Positions 19,090 to 26,870 of a stretch of 64,000 bases of DNA are shown piece after piece; positions within the stretch are counted from its first letter, which is position 1, and the number at the start of each line of letters is the position of its first letter. Source of the stretch: Rhodococcus qingshengii JCM 15477 (GTDB lineage: Bacteria; Actinomycetota; Actinomycetes; Mycobacteriales; Mycobacteriaceae); the NCBI RefSeq assembly GCF_023221595.1, contig NZ_CP096563.1:6133001-6197000 (forward strand). The letters are read 5' to 3'. The position numbers and the translations under genes are program-made. Under the pieces are notes generated by a model that saw only the letters and a list, made by a program, of their open reading frames with translations, was not told the DNA's origin and made no database searches.

Positions 19090-19380
19090 AACAAGAACAC
19101 GAACGAACTGCGGCAGGTCGAACTCATCGGTTTCGCCGCCGGGTATGATGACGTACTCGATCGCAAGTGGTCTCATCCTGGCCGGACCGATCGCCGGGTG
19201 GATCGACAGTTCACTGGCGACCGGCCGTGTAGTGGGGAGTCTTCACCTTCCCGATCGAAATCGGGCTTGCAGTCAGTACCTATGAATGACGCTGGGAAGA
19301 AAGCGATTCCGGGCCATCGGCATCGCAGCGACTGCAGAAATTTTCGCCGTCAACCGCATCCGGGACCTCAACGAGGGCCT
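19090..19380 (+). repeat. Diverged repeat, copy B (gene remnant)
   Basis: Partner of 18441-18600: 19-mer at 19112-19130 and the second block at 19344-19380, translating to EIFAVNRIRDLNEGL. No continuous frame joins the blocks. Confidence 0.45.
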
Positions 19381-19747
19381 CTGCCATCGTCTACGACCAT
19401 CTTTTCCAACAGGACTAGCACCAATCGTCCTTGCTCGATGATCCGTGGTGCTCCACTAAGCCCTCCTCCAAGAACAAGGAGTCCTACTTCACTCCAGGCA
19501 GGTCACTTCAAACTCGAAACACTTTGCAATAAAACGAGTTTGAACTGCTCTTCCTACACGGGTAGCGAGTTGGCTCGACTGAGTGCCCTGCTCGTGATCT
19601 ACCGATACCTGGGCCGAAGCGAGCGACGGACAGTACGCCACAGCCGCGCACGCCGGCAAAGCTACCGTGATTCGGGTATGGCTGTGGCACAACTGTATTC
19701 ACAACCGAATGTGACCGGCATCGACAAGACATTTTCCAGTCGGTTGT

Positions 19748-20044
19748 TCAGACTTTTTCAGCGAGAACGTCGAGGTAGCTGATTTCGGGCGGCGCGGCGA
19801 AGAGTTCGTCGGCGCGTTCGCCGAGGGCCTTGCCGACCGGACCATTGAGATGTGTCTCGCGGGCAACTTGGTCCGGGAATGCGTCGATGATGCCGAACGA
19901 CGAGGGCCCGAACCGCACCGCGAACCAGGGTTTCGTGCCGGGCTCCTGCTCGACGAGCGGCAGTGCCGATCGGAGGAATTCCTCGACCGCTTCTTCCTTG
20001 CCGGGCTTCGCTTCAAGTCGGACCAGCAGCGCCTTGGTGGCCAT
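19748..20044 (-). CDS. Antibiotic biosynthesis monooxygenase (ABM) domain protein, putative quinol monooxygenase
   Basis: The 98-residue single-domain protein shows the ferredoxin-like ABM pattern: KALLVRLEAKPGKEEAVEEFL, EPGTKPWFAVRFG, and the closing strand near AAPPEISYLDVLAEKV. Members are small dimeric cofactor-free monooxygenases (YgiN type) or stress proteins. The ATG at 20042-20044 is preceded by AGGAGA, favouring it over the upstream frame start. It is divergent from the formaldehyde dehydrogenase gene, 349 bases away. In related actinobacteria this small protein travels with fdhA and DJ-1 genes (inferred from general family knowledge). Confidence 0.82.
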   Translation of the reverse strand: MATKALLVRLEAKPGKEEAVEEFLRSALPLVEQEPGTKPWFAVRFGPSSFGIIDAFPDQVARETHLNGPVGKALGERADELFAAPPEISYLDVLAEKV

Positions 20045-20393
20045 ATCGGATCTCCTCTTCGAGGTGGTGAACACTGTCAAGCATCACACCATCCATCGGT
20101 TAATGGAAGGTACCCAGACCCACCGTTCGAGGAAACCGATCCCAACCCCTAGCGATCGTAGAGCCGAAGGAGGAGACTCCATGGTGAGGGAATGCGATGC
20201 CTGGATGCAGCCGCAGTTGCGTCGATGGCAGGAAAAATGTTGGTGCGCCGACATTTTGGTGCGGTCTTCACTTCCGCGCGCCGTGGACCTTCCCCGAACA
20301 GCACGATTCATTCGGTCGGTCGCTCACGCGTGGACGCCTGCGGCCGGCGAGATCAACCGGAAAGCCGCAGCTACAAGACAAGGGAGTGCCGCG
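20045..20393. other. Divergent promoter region between ABM gene and fdhA
   Basis: The interval contains no separate gene of recognised family. A strong ribosome-binding sequence AAGGAGGA at 20167-20174 followed by ATG 20181 opens an in-frame 71-codon extension into fdhA that has no family resemblance. The region must hold promoters for both flanking genes, but none can be pinned down. Confidence 0.4.
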
Positions 20394-21533
20394 ATGAAAG
20401 CGCTTGTATACGACGGGCCTCGAGAGGTCCACGTCAAGGACGTGCCCGATGCGCGGATCGAGAATCCGACAGATGTGCTGGTGAAGATCACGAGCACCAA
20501 CATCTGCGGGTCGGATCTACACATGTACGAAGGCCGCACCGATCTGGAGCCCGGAATGGTCCTCGGTCACGAAAACTTGGGCATCGTCGCCGAAGTCGGC
20601 AATGCAGTGGTCAAAGTATCGCCAGGGGATCGAGTGTGCTTGCCGTTCAACATCGGCTGCGGCTTCTGCCGAAACTGCGAGGAAGGGTTGACCGCATTCT
20701 GCCTGACGGTGCACCCCGATCCGAAGATGGCCGGCGCTGCATTCGGTTTCGCGGGGATGGGCCCGTTCTGGGGCGGACAGGCGGAATATCTGCGAGTGCC
20801 GTTCGGCGACTTCAACTGTCTGCGACTGCCCGAGGATGCCCAGGACAAGGAAACCGACTACGTGATGCTGTCGGACATCTTTCCCACCGGATGGCATTGC
20901 ACCCGCCTGGCCGACATGCAACCCGGCGATTCGATGGTGGTCTACGGCGCTGGCCCAGTCGGTTTGATGGCCGCGTATTTGGCGATGATCCAGGGAGCGA
21001 GCAAGGTGATGATCGTCGACCGCCACCCCGACCGACTACGCCTGGCCGAAGAGATCGGCGTCGTCCCCATCGACGACTCGAAGGGCGACCCCGTCGAGCA
21101 GGTCCTCGAGCAAACCAACGGGAAAGGCGCAGACAAGGGGTGCGAGTGCGTCGGCTATCAGGCACACGACCCGCAAGGCCACGAGGACGCCGCCATGACG
21201 ATGAACCGGCTCGTGGATTCGGTGCGCTTCACCGGCCACATCGGGGTGGTCGGCATCTTCCTTCCCCAGGACCAGAACGGCCCCGACGAACTCGAGCGCA
21301 ACGGCAAGATCGCCTTCGACATGGGCAAATTCTGGTTCAAGGGCCAGAAGATCGGCACCGGACAAGCGAACGTCAAACACTACAACCGGCAACTGCGCGA
21401 CCTCATCCACGAGGACCGGGCAAAGCCCTCCTGGATCATCTCCCACGAACTCCCGCTCGCCGAAGCCGAATCCGGCTACCAGCACTTCGACGCTCGCGAC
21501 GACGGCTGGACCAAAGTCGTCCTGCATCCCTGA
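20394..21533 (+). CDS. fdhA: Glutathione-independent formaldehyde dehydrogenase-like zinc alcohol dehydrogenase
   Basis: This 379-residue zinc-dependent medium-chain dehydrogenase has the catalytic zinc site CGSD and GHENLGIV, and the structural zinc region CGFCRNCEEGLTAFC. The NAD site reads VYGAGPVGLMAAYLAMIQGA. The long insertion and C-terminal GQANVKHYNRQLRDLI segment are typical of the glutathione-independent formaldehyde dehydrogenase/dismutase branch. It oxidises formaldehyde or other aldehydes without a thiol cofactor. ATG 20394 follows AGGGAG at 20380-20385 and begins the conserved MKALVYDGPREV. A longer start at 20181 is possible. A duplicate of its last codons and trailing sequence recurs at 22247-22301. 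Confidence 0.88.
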   Translation: MKALVYDGPREVHVKDVPDARIENPTDVLVKITSTNICGSDLHMYEGRTDLEPGMVLGHENLGIVAEVGNAVVKVSPGDRVCLPFNIGCGFCRNCEEGLTAFCLTVHPDPKMAGAAFGFAGMGPFWGGQAEYLRVPFGDFNCLRLPEDAQDKETDYVMLSDIFPTGWHCTRLADMQPGDSMVVYGAGPVGLMAAYLAMIQGASKVMIVDRHPDRLRLAEEIGVVPIDDSKGDPVEQVLEQTNGKGADKGCECVGYQAHDPQGHEDAAMTMNRLVDSVRFTGHIGVVGIFLPQDQNGPDELERNGKIAFDMGKFWFKGQKIGTGQANVKHYNRQLRDLIHEDRAKPSWIISHELPLAEAESGYQHFDARDDGWTKVVLHP

Positions 21534-21561
21534 CACGGCCAGAACCGAGAGGAGCACAACG

Positions 21562-21750
21562 ATGCCAATGCCACTGCAGGGCAAGCAGATAGCGATATCG
21601 ACTGCCGACGGGGCCGGAGGAGCAGAAGTCGTAGACGAACAGGTCGCGATCGACGGGAACCTGATCTCGAGCCGCTCGCCCGACGACCTTCCTGCGTTCC
21701 GTCAGGCCATCGTCGAGCAGTTCGCGAAGCTCGGGGCAGGTGCGTCATGA
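21562..21750 (+). pseudogene. DJ-1/PfpI protease gene with internal deletion
   Basis: The 62-residue frame begins like a PfpI/YraA protein (MPMPLQGKQIAISTADG) and ends like one (VVDEQVAIDGNLISSRSPDD then LPAFRQAIVEQF). The roughly 120 residues between, including the nucleophile cysteine, are missing. The two ends are fused in frame at about residue 20. A normal family member has about 180 residues. Start ATG has GAGAGGAG before it, and the stop overlaps the next ATG (21747-21750), so it may still be translated and couple downstream expression. It cannot be an active DJ-1 enzyme. Confidence 0.7.
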
Positions 21751-22160
21751 CCGTGAACCAGACCTCGGTGTCCCTCGACGATGCGCAGCGGGTCATCGCC
21801 GCAGGACAGGCCAAAGCCACCGAGATCGAGTCGCCGTCGAACATTGCGGTGGTCGATGCCGGCGGCAACCTCGTGGCTCACGTGCGGATGGACGGTGCCT
21901 GGATCGCCAGCATCGACATCTCGATCAACAAGGCGTTCACCGCGCGGGCATTGGACGTCTCGACCGAGGACCTCGCGGCCAACGCGGGCCCGGGCGAGCA
22001 GTTCTACGGGATACACGCCTCCAACGCCGGGCGCATCATGATCTTCACCGGCGGTGTGCCTCTGCGGCACAACGGCCAGGTCGTGGGCGCTGTCGGCGTC
22101 AGCGGCGGCACCGGGGAGCAGGACAAGACCGTCGCCGAGGCGGCCGTGGCGGCGCTGTGA
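21747..22160 (+). CDS. Heme-binding GlcG/HbpS family protein
   Basis: The 137-residue protein matches the GlcG/HbpS (DUF336) fold: SLDDAQRVIAAGQAKA helix, NIAVVDAGGNLVAHVRMDGAW, and the glycine-rich GGVPLRHNGQVVGAVGVSGG followed by TGEQDKTVAEAAVAAL. Members bind heme or cobalamin-like ligands and take part in redox sensing (HbpS) or accompany glycolate and diol oxidation genes. No signal peptide is visible, so the protein is probably cytoplasmic. It overlaps the truncated PfpI frame by four bases. A terminator hairpin follows 41 bases later. Confidence 0.88.
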   Translation: MTVNQTSVSLDDAQRVIAAGQAKATEIESPSNIAVVDAGGNLVAHVRMDGAWIASIDISINKAFTARALDVSTEDLAANAGPGEQFYGIHASNAGRIMIFTGGVPLRHNGQVVGAVGVSGGTGEQDKTVAEAAVAAL

Positions 22161-22201
22161 GCGGTGGACTGCGTCGTCAGGTCAGAGAACGCATCGACAG
22201 G

Positions 22202-22226
22202 GCAACGTCGAACATTCCGACGTTGC
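22202..22226 (+). terminator. Intrinsic terminator after the fdhA-HbpS unit
   Basis: A 9-bp perfect stem (GCAACGTCG at 22202-22210, CGACGTTGC at 22218-22226) with a 7-base loop, followed directly by TTTAAA. Confidence 0.75.
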
Positions 22227-22246
22227 TTTAAAGCTAGTCGCGGCCC

Positions 22247-22301
22247 CGCGACTGCGACTGGACCGAAGTCGTCCCGCATCCTTGACGCGGCCAGGACCGA
22301 G
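22247..22301 (+). repeat. Echo of the fdhA 3' end
   Basis: This stretch repeats, with about 85% visual identity, the last fdhA codons and trailer at 21495-21549, including the stop codon and the CGGCCAG-ACCGAG trailer. The translated echo reads DWTEVVPHP before the stop, against GWTKVVLHP in fdhA. It marks a second fdhA-like copy that has been lost, or an excision scar. Confidence 0.65.
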
Positions 22302-23224
22302 ACAAACATAACGACGAGCGGACGTGCACATCCGCGCGCCGTGTCAGGGGCAAACCGAGCCCTCGGCCGAATGATGCCGCAAGGAATAGACGATAATTAC
22401 GCAAGTCCAGCGATATCGGTGTCCGAAAAATGTTGATTTGCAATAAATTCCGCCTGAGCGGTCTGTTGACCAGCCACAGAACGGGACGTTGAACCGTGCA
22501 GCACGCGGGTGTGCGCCACCTACTCGCAACCAATTGGAACCGGCCAGCGGTGGCTCATTACCTTTCTGTCACAAGGAGATTCGATAGAACTACAATGAAT
22601 CTCGTCCGGGTTCAACGGAGCTGCTGTTCACTGACTGTGACGATCTTTCGCAAAGGGAGTTCTCCTTTTGCATGCGCCGCGGTAGTGTGGACGTACCGCA
22701 GTAGCGGCCGACACTCGAGTTTTCGTGTCGAAGCCGATACTCGGAGTTTCATGCGATGGCCGCTTCGATCGGGTTCCGGCGGGCATCTTCGACCAAGGGC
22801 AGGCGTGGTCACCGCTGCCCCGTTTCACACCGCCCATCAGGCGAATGTTGTTGACGCCCTTTAGGTGGACGAAAAGACTCATCATGGCTGGGTGGTTCGT
22901 GAGCTCAACCGGTTGACCGGCGATCGGGCCCTGTCAGTACGCACACGCCCGGCGAACCCCACAACATCAACGCTGAGGGGCGTGATGTCAAAACTCAGCG
23001 ATGTCAAAGCGCAGTCGCGGAAATCCTCGGCTGCTGTCAAGCCTCACGCCCGCCATCCACGGATTGGTGTCGGGCGCCGTTATCGGCGCCCTGCTCGGTC
23101 TCCGTGACTTCACCCAATCCACTCGCCAAAACCAGGGAACTACGAAGTCCTTGCCGACATCGAGCGAAGTTGCGGGCGGAATCGCACTTGCTCAACGGCC
23201 GGGCCGATCGAAAGGAATTGAGTC
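22302..23224. other. Gene-free leader region upstream of dnaK
   Basis: No intact gene seen. A 12-bp perfect palindrome TCAACCGGTTGA lies at 22905-22916. A short frame near 23040-23100 encodes a glycine-rich hydrophobic peptide (GLVSGAVIGALLGL), possibly a leftover membrane segment. Neither a CIRCE element nor a clear HAIR element was found before dnaK, so heat-shock control of this copy is not apparent. Confidence 0.4.
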
Positions 23225-25099
23225 ATGACAACTGCTGTAGGCATCGACTTGGGCACAACCAACTCGGTCATCGCAAGCTGGCAAGGCGGCGAGCCGGTGG
23301 TGATCTCCAATGTGGAGGGAGCACGGACGACGCCTTCGGTGGTGGCGTTCACCGAGAACGGTGAGCGTCTGGTGGGCCAGCTTGCCCGACGGCAGGCGAT
23401 CTTGAATCCGAAGGGCACGATCTACTCGGCGAAACGCTTCATCGGACGTCACTACGACGAGATCTCCGAGGAAGCCAAAGCGGTCAGCTTCGACGTCGTA
23501 GCGGGTGACAACGGTGAGGCCCGCTTCGACGTGCGCGGCAAGAAATACGCACCAGAGGAGATCAGCGCTCTCGTGCTGCGCAAGCTCGTCGACGACGCGA
23601 GCAAGTTCCTCGGTGAGAAGGTGAAGGAAGCGGTCATCACTGTTCCTGCCTACTTCAACGACGCGCAACGAAACGCCACCAAGGACGCCGGCCGTATCGC
23701 AGGCCTCGAGGTTTTGCGGATTATCAACGAACCGACCGCTGCGGCACTCGCGTACGGCATGGACAAACAGACCCACGAAACCGTACTGGTCTTCGACCTC
23801 GGCGGCGGAACCTTCGATGTGAGCCTGCTGGACGTCGGAGAGGGGGTAGTCGAGGTTCGTTCCACGGCCGGCGACTCCCACTTGGGCGGCGACGACTTCG
23901 ATCGACGCGTGGTGGACTACCTCGCCGACGAATTCCAGCGCGCGGAGAACATCGATCTGCGTAAGGATGCGCAGGCGTTGCAACGACTGTTCGAAGCCGC
24001 GGAGAAGGCAAAGGTTGAGCTGTCCTCGGTGACCCAGGCCCAGGTAAACCTGCCTTTCGTCACCGCTGACGCGAATGGTCCCAAACATCTCACCACTACG
24101 ATCATGCGATCGAAGTTCGATGATTTGACTGCCGATCTGGTGGAACGGTGCCTCGGCCCGGTGAAGCAGGCCATGAGTGACGCCAAGGTCGCCGCCAACG
24201 ACATCGACGAAGTGATACTGGTCGGCGGTTCGACACGTATCCCGGCTGTACAGGCGCTGGTTCGCCGGCTGACCGGCGGCAAGGACCCCCACATGGGCGT
24301 CAACCCGGACGAGGTCGTTGCCCTCGGAGCCGCAGTCCAGGCAGGCGTGCTCAAAGGCGAGGTTTCCGATGTGTTGTTACTCGATGTCACCCCACTGTCC
24401 CTCGGCGTCGAGACGCAGGGCGGGGTGATGACGAAGATCATCGAGCGGAACACGACGATCCCGGCACGGCGCAGCGAAGTGTTCTCCACGGCGGAAGACA
24501 ATCAGTCCGCCGTGGACGTCGTGGTGTTGCAGGGCGAACGCGAACGTGCGGCCGACAACCGGGTGCTGGGCCGGTTCCGGCTGGAAGACATCCGCCCCGC
24601 GCCACGTGGCGAGGCCCAGGTGGAAGTCATTTTCGACATCGACGCCAACGGCATCCTGAACGTCACCGCTCGCGACAAGGATACCGGCAAGGAACAGAGC
24701 ATCACGATCAGTGAACAGGGCAACCTGGATCAGGGTGAGGTCGAGCGCATGTTGGCGGAGGCCGAACGGAACCGGGGTGAGGACGAGGCGCTGCGCAAGG
24801 CGGTCGACGCGCGCAACGGGCTCGATTCGGTTGCGTATCAAGTGGAGCGGCGACTCGCCGAACTCGGTGACAGTGCCCCGCCGCATGAGAAGGCGCGGGC
24901 CGAGATGCTGGTTGCCGACGCCCGAAAGGCCGTGCAGGACGGCGCTTCACCCGAAGAGGTTCAGCCACTCACCTCGGAGCTGCAACAGCTGCTCTACGGA
25001 CTTGTGCCGGACCAGTCGGACGACGGCCAAGCAGGCGGCGCTGATGCTGCGTCGTCGGATGACGGCGACGTGATCGACGCCGAATTCGATCGAAGCTGA
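23225..25099 (+). CDS. dnaK: Hsp70 chaperone DnaK
   Basis: The 624-residue Hsp70 has the phosphate-1 loop [10 protein letters not shown] (residues 6-15), the phosphate-2 motif [14 protein letters not shown] (about 188-201), the adenosine motif [14 protein letters not shown], the linker [14 protein letters not shown] and a complete beta-sandwich/lid. The C-terminus ends DGDVIDAEF, a shortened form of the usual DnaK tail. It folds client proteins with GrpE and DnaJ through ATP cycles. AAAGGAATTGAG precedes the ATG. The compact downstream order grpE-dnaJ-cbpM-clpB-trx suggests a dedicated stress operon rather than the sole housekeeping dnaK, but the rest of the genome cannot be seen. Confidence 0.96.
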   Translation: MTTAVGIDLGTTNSVIASWQGGEPVVISNVEGARTTPSVVAFTENGERLVGQLARRQAILNPKGTIYSAKRFIGRHYDEISEEAKAVSFDVVAGDNGEARFDVRGKKYAPEEISALVLRKLVDDASKFLGEKVKEAVITVPAYFNDAQRNATKDAGRIAGLEVLRIINEPTAAALAYGMDKQTHETVLVFDLGGGTFDVSLLDVGEGVVEVRSTAGDSHLGGDDFDRRVVDYLADEFQRAENIDLRKDAQALQRLFEAAEKAKVELSSVTQAQVNLPFVTADANGPKHLTTTIMRSKFDDLTADLVERCLGPVKQAMSDAKVAANDIDEVILVGGSTRIPAVQALVRRLTGGKDPHMGVNPDEVVALGAAVQAGVLKGEVSDVLLLDVTPLSLGVETQGGVMTKIIERNTTIPARRSEVFSTAEDNQSAVDVVVLQGERERAADNRVLGRFRLEDIRPAPRGEAQVEVIFDIDANGILNVTARDKDTGKEQSITISEQGNLDQGEVERMLAEAERNRGEDEALRKAVDARNGLDSVAYQVERRLAELGDSAPPHEKARAEMLVADARKAVQDGASPEEVQPLTSELQQLLYGLVPDQSDDGQAGGADAASSDDGDVIDAEFDRS

Positions 25100-25107
25100 G
25101 GCGCACG

Positions 25108-25632
25108 ATGGAAATGTCTGCAGATCATTCGACGACTGAGTCGACTACCAACAGCGCCGACACGGATCAAAGCAAGACCGAGTCCGATCGCGCCGAGACG
25201 GCAGACGAGCTGTCTCAACTCGAGGACCGTTGGCGCAGGGCCGTCGCAGATCTGGACAACCTGCGCAAGCGATACGCCAAAGATCTGGACCGTGAACGCG
25301 CCGCGGAAGTAGCGAAGGTTTCGGCGGCGTGGCTGCCGATACTGGACAACTTGGAGCTTGCGCTTGCACACGCAGGCAGCGATCCGCAGGCCGTCGTCGA
25401 AGGTGTGAAGGCGATCCGGGACCAGGCGGTACAGGTGCTCTCACGACTCGGCTTCGAGCGCCACGACGAGGCCGGTGTGCCGTTCTCCCCGGAACTCCAC
25501 GAAGTGGTCAGTGTGGTAACCCGACCCGACCTTCCGTCCGGGACCGTGGTCGAGGTCTTGCGCCCGGGTTATGGAGAGGACGGGCGACAGTTGCGGCCCG
25601 CCGCGGTGGTCGTCAGCCGCCCAGAGGGGTGA
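25108..25632 (+). CDS. grpE: Nucleotide exchange factor GrpE
   Basis: The 174-residue protein has an acidic, Ser/Thr-rich N-terminus, the coiled-coil entry LEDRWRRAVADLDNLRKRYAK and the C-terminal beta domain with FSPELHEVVSVV and LRPGYGEDGRQLRPAAVVVS. It releases ADP from DnaK. It starts eight bases after the dnaK stop; an alternative ATG lies two codons in. It ends six bases before dnaJ. Shorter than many actinobacterial GrpE proteins, as expected for a secondary copy. Confidence 0.93.
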   Translation: MEMSADHSTTESTTNSADTDQSKTESDRAETADELSQLEDRWRRAVADLDNLRKRYAKDLDRERAAEVAKVSAAWLPILDNLELALAHAGSDPQAVVEGVKAIRDQAVQVLSRLGFERHDEAGVPFSPELHEVVSVVTRPDLPSGTVVEVLRPGYGEDGRQLRPAAVVVSRPEG

Positions 25633-25638
25633 GAACCG

Positions 25639-26544
25639 ATGGCCCGTGACTACTACGAAGTACTCGGCGTACCGAAGGGCGCCGGCACCGACGAAATTCA
25701 GCAGGCGTACCGCAAGCTGGCCCGCAAGTACCACCCCGATGTGAACAAGGATCCCACTGCGGAGGACAGGTTCAAGGAGGTCAACGAGGCCTATCAGGTG
25801 TTGTCCGACCCGGACACCCGGAAACGCTATGACCGATTCGGTGACGACTTCCGGCATGTACCCGCGGATTACGACGAACGGGTGCGGGCAAACGCCGCCG
25901 GGTACGGCGGTGGCGGGAGACGGGTGCACTTCGGCCACGGTGTCGGTGGTGAGGGTGCCGTCGACTTCGAAGACCTCTTCGGGCAGATGTTCGGCGGAGG
26001 CGGTGGGTTCGGACCGATTCCCGGCGCCGATCAGGAGGCCGAACTGGAACTGGCTCTGGAAGAGGCCTATCAGGGCGGAAAACGCACTCTCAGACTGGAC
26101 GGACGGCAGTATGACGTCGACATTCCAGCCGGCGTCCTGGACGGCCAGCGAATCCGGTTGGCCGGGCAAGGAGGCCGAGGCAACGGTGACGCGCCGCCTG
26201 GGGATCTGTACCTCGTGGTGCGGATCAAACCGCATTCACGGTTCCGCGTGCAGGGTCGGGACATCTACGTCGATCTGCCCGTATCGCCATGGGAGGCGGT
26301 TCTCGGGTCGACAGTCGTCGTTCCCACACCGGGCGGAGAGGCGAAAGTCAAAGTGGTGCCTGGCTCTTCGACTGGTAGGAAGCTGCGCCTGCGCGGAGAG
26401 GGAATGCCGAATCCGCGCGGTGCCAACGGCAACCTCTACGCCGAAATCAAGGTGATGGTTCCGCCGAAACCGACAGCACGTGAACGCGAACTGTTCGAGC
26501 AGTTGGGCGCCGAATCGAACTTCAATCCGAGGAAAGAGACATGA
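25639..26544 (+). CDS. DnaJ-class co-chaperone, CbpA type (no zinc finger)
   Basis: The 301-residue protein begins with a J domain ([23 protein letters not shown] motif in [10 protein letters not shown]). A glycine/phenylalanine-rich linker (residues about 90-130) and two C-terminal client-binding beta domains follow, with [20 protein letters not shown] and [15 protein letters not shown]. The four CxxCxGxG zinc repeats of DnaJ are absent, making it class B (CbpA/DnaJ2). The following gene encodes a CbpM-like modulator, the usual partner of CbpA. The ATGA overlap at 26541-26544 couples them. Confidence 0.92.
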   Translation: MARDYYEVLGVPKGAGTDEIQQAYRKLARKYHPDVNKDPTAEDRFKEVNEAYQVLSDPDTRKRYDRFGDDFRHVPADYDERVRANAAGYGGGGRRVHFGHGVGGEGAVDFEDLFGQMFGGGGGFGPIPGADQEAELELALEEAYQGGKRTLRLDGRQYDVDIPAGVLDGQRIRLAGQGGRGNGDAPPGDLYLVVRIKPHSRFRVQGRDIYVDLPVSPWEAVLGSTVVVPTPGGEAKVKVVPGSSTGRKLRLRGEGMPNPRGANGNLYAEIKVMVPPKPTARERELFEQLGAESNFNPRKET

Positions 26545-26870
26545 GCACCTCAACGCCGATCACTCAGTACGTATTGGTTCGCCGTACCGGATTGTCGCCG
26601 GACGCCTTCGCCGAACGTACTGGCCTGCACCCGGATCTGGCACGAAAACTCGTGGCTCTCGGACTGCTCGACGCCCACCGCTACGCCGGCGGAGAGATGT
26701 CGTTCGACCCATCCGAAGTGACCCACGCCGCACGCATCCAACGACTGCGGACGGGTCTGGGTCTCAACTACTCGGCAATCGGGCTCGTGCTCGATCTGCT
26801 GGATCGAATCGAAAGACTCGAAACAGCGGCCCGCAGAAGGAGGACATCCTCATGGACACCGGCAGCTTGA
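26541..26870 (+). CDS. CbpM-like chaperone modulator (MerR-type winged helix)
   Basis: The 109-residue protein has the CbpM/MerR-like pattern: [20 protein letters not shown], the [19 protein letters not shown] wing and a C-terminal helix [20 protein letters not shown]. CbpM binds the J domain of CbpA and inhibits its DnaK stimulation. HspR, a MerR-type repressor of dnaK operons, is the alternative, but the sequence lacks the EVGERTYRRYSE-like recognition region of HspR. It overlaps dnaJ by four bases and clpB by 19 bases (clpB starts at 26852), showing tight translational coupling. The C-terminal arginine-rich end is short. Confidence 0.78.
   Translation: MSTSTPITQYVLVRRTGLSPDAFAERTGLHPDLARKLVALGLLDAHRYAGGEMSFDPSEVTHAARIQRLRTGLGLNYSAIGLVLDLLDRIERLETAARRRRTSSWTPAA

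Larger units (their letters stand above)
18330..19747. other. Decayed gene-free region with a diverged internal repeat
   Basis: About 1.4 kb without a recognisable gene and with locally lower GC, especially around 18830-19060. Two segments (18441-18600 and 19090-19380) share blocks: an identical 19-mer starting at 18461 and 19112, and a second block near 18564-18600 and 19344-19380. The second blocks translate to similar peptides (AVNRIRGRDEGL and AVNRIRDLNEGL), suggesting two broken copies of one unidentified gene. Confidence 0.5.

Noticed and set aside
23100..23224. HAIR element or sigma-H/E type promoter before dnaK
   Set aside because: A GGGAAC and isolated CTCAA/TTGAG half-sites occur, but the spacing fits neither consensus.
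26480..26851. ClpB frame extended upstream to give about 1,000 residues
   Set aside because: The extension overlaps dnaJ and the CbpM-like gene in a different phase; AGGAGG before 26852 sets the real start.
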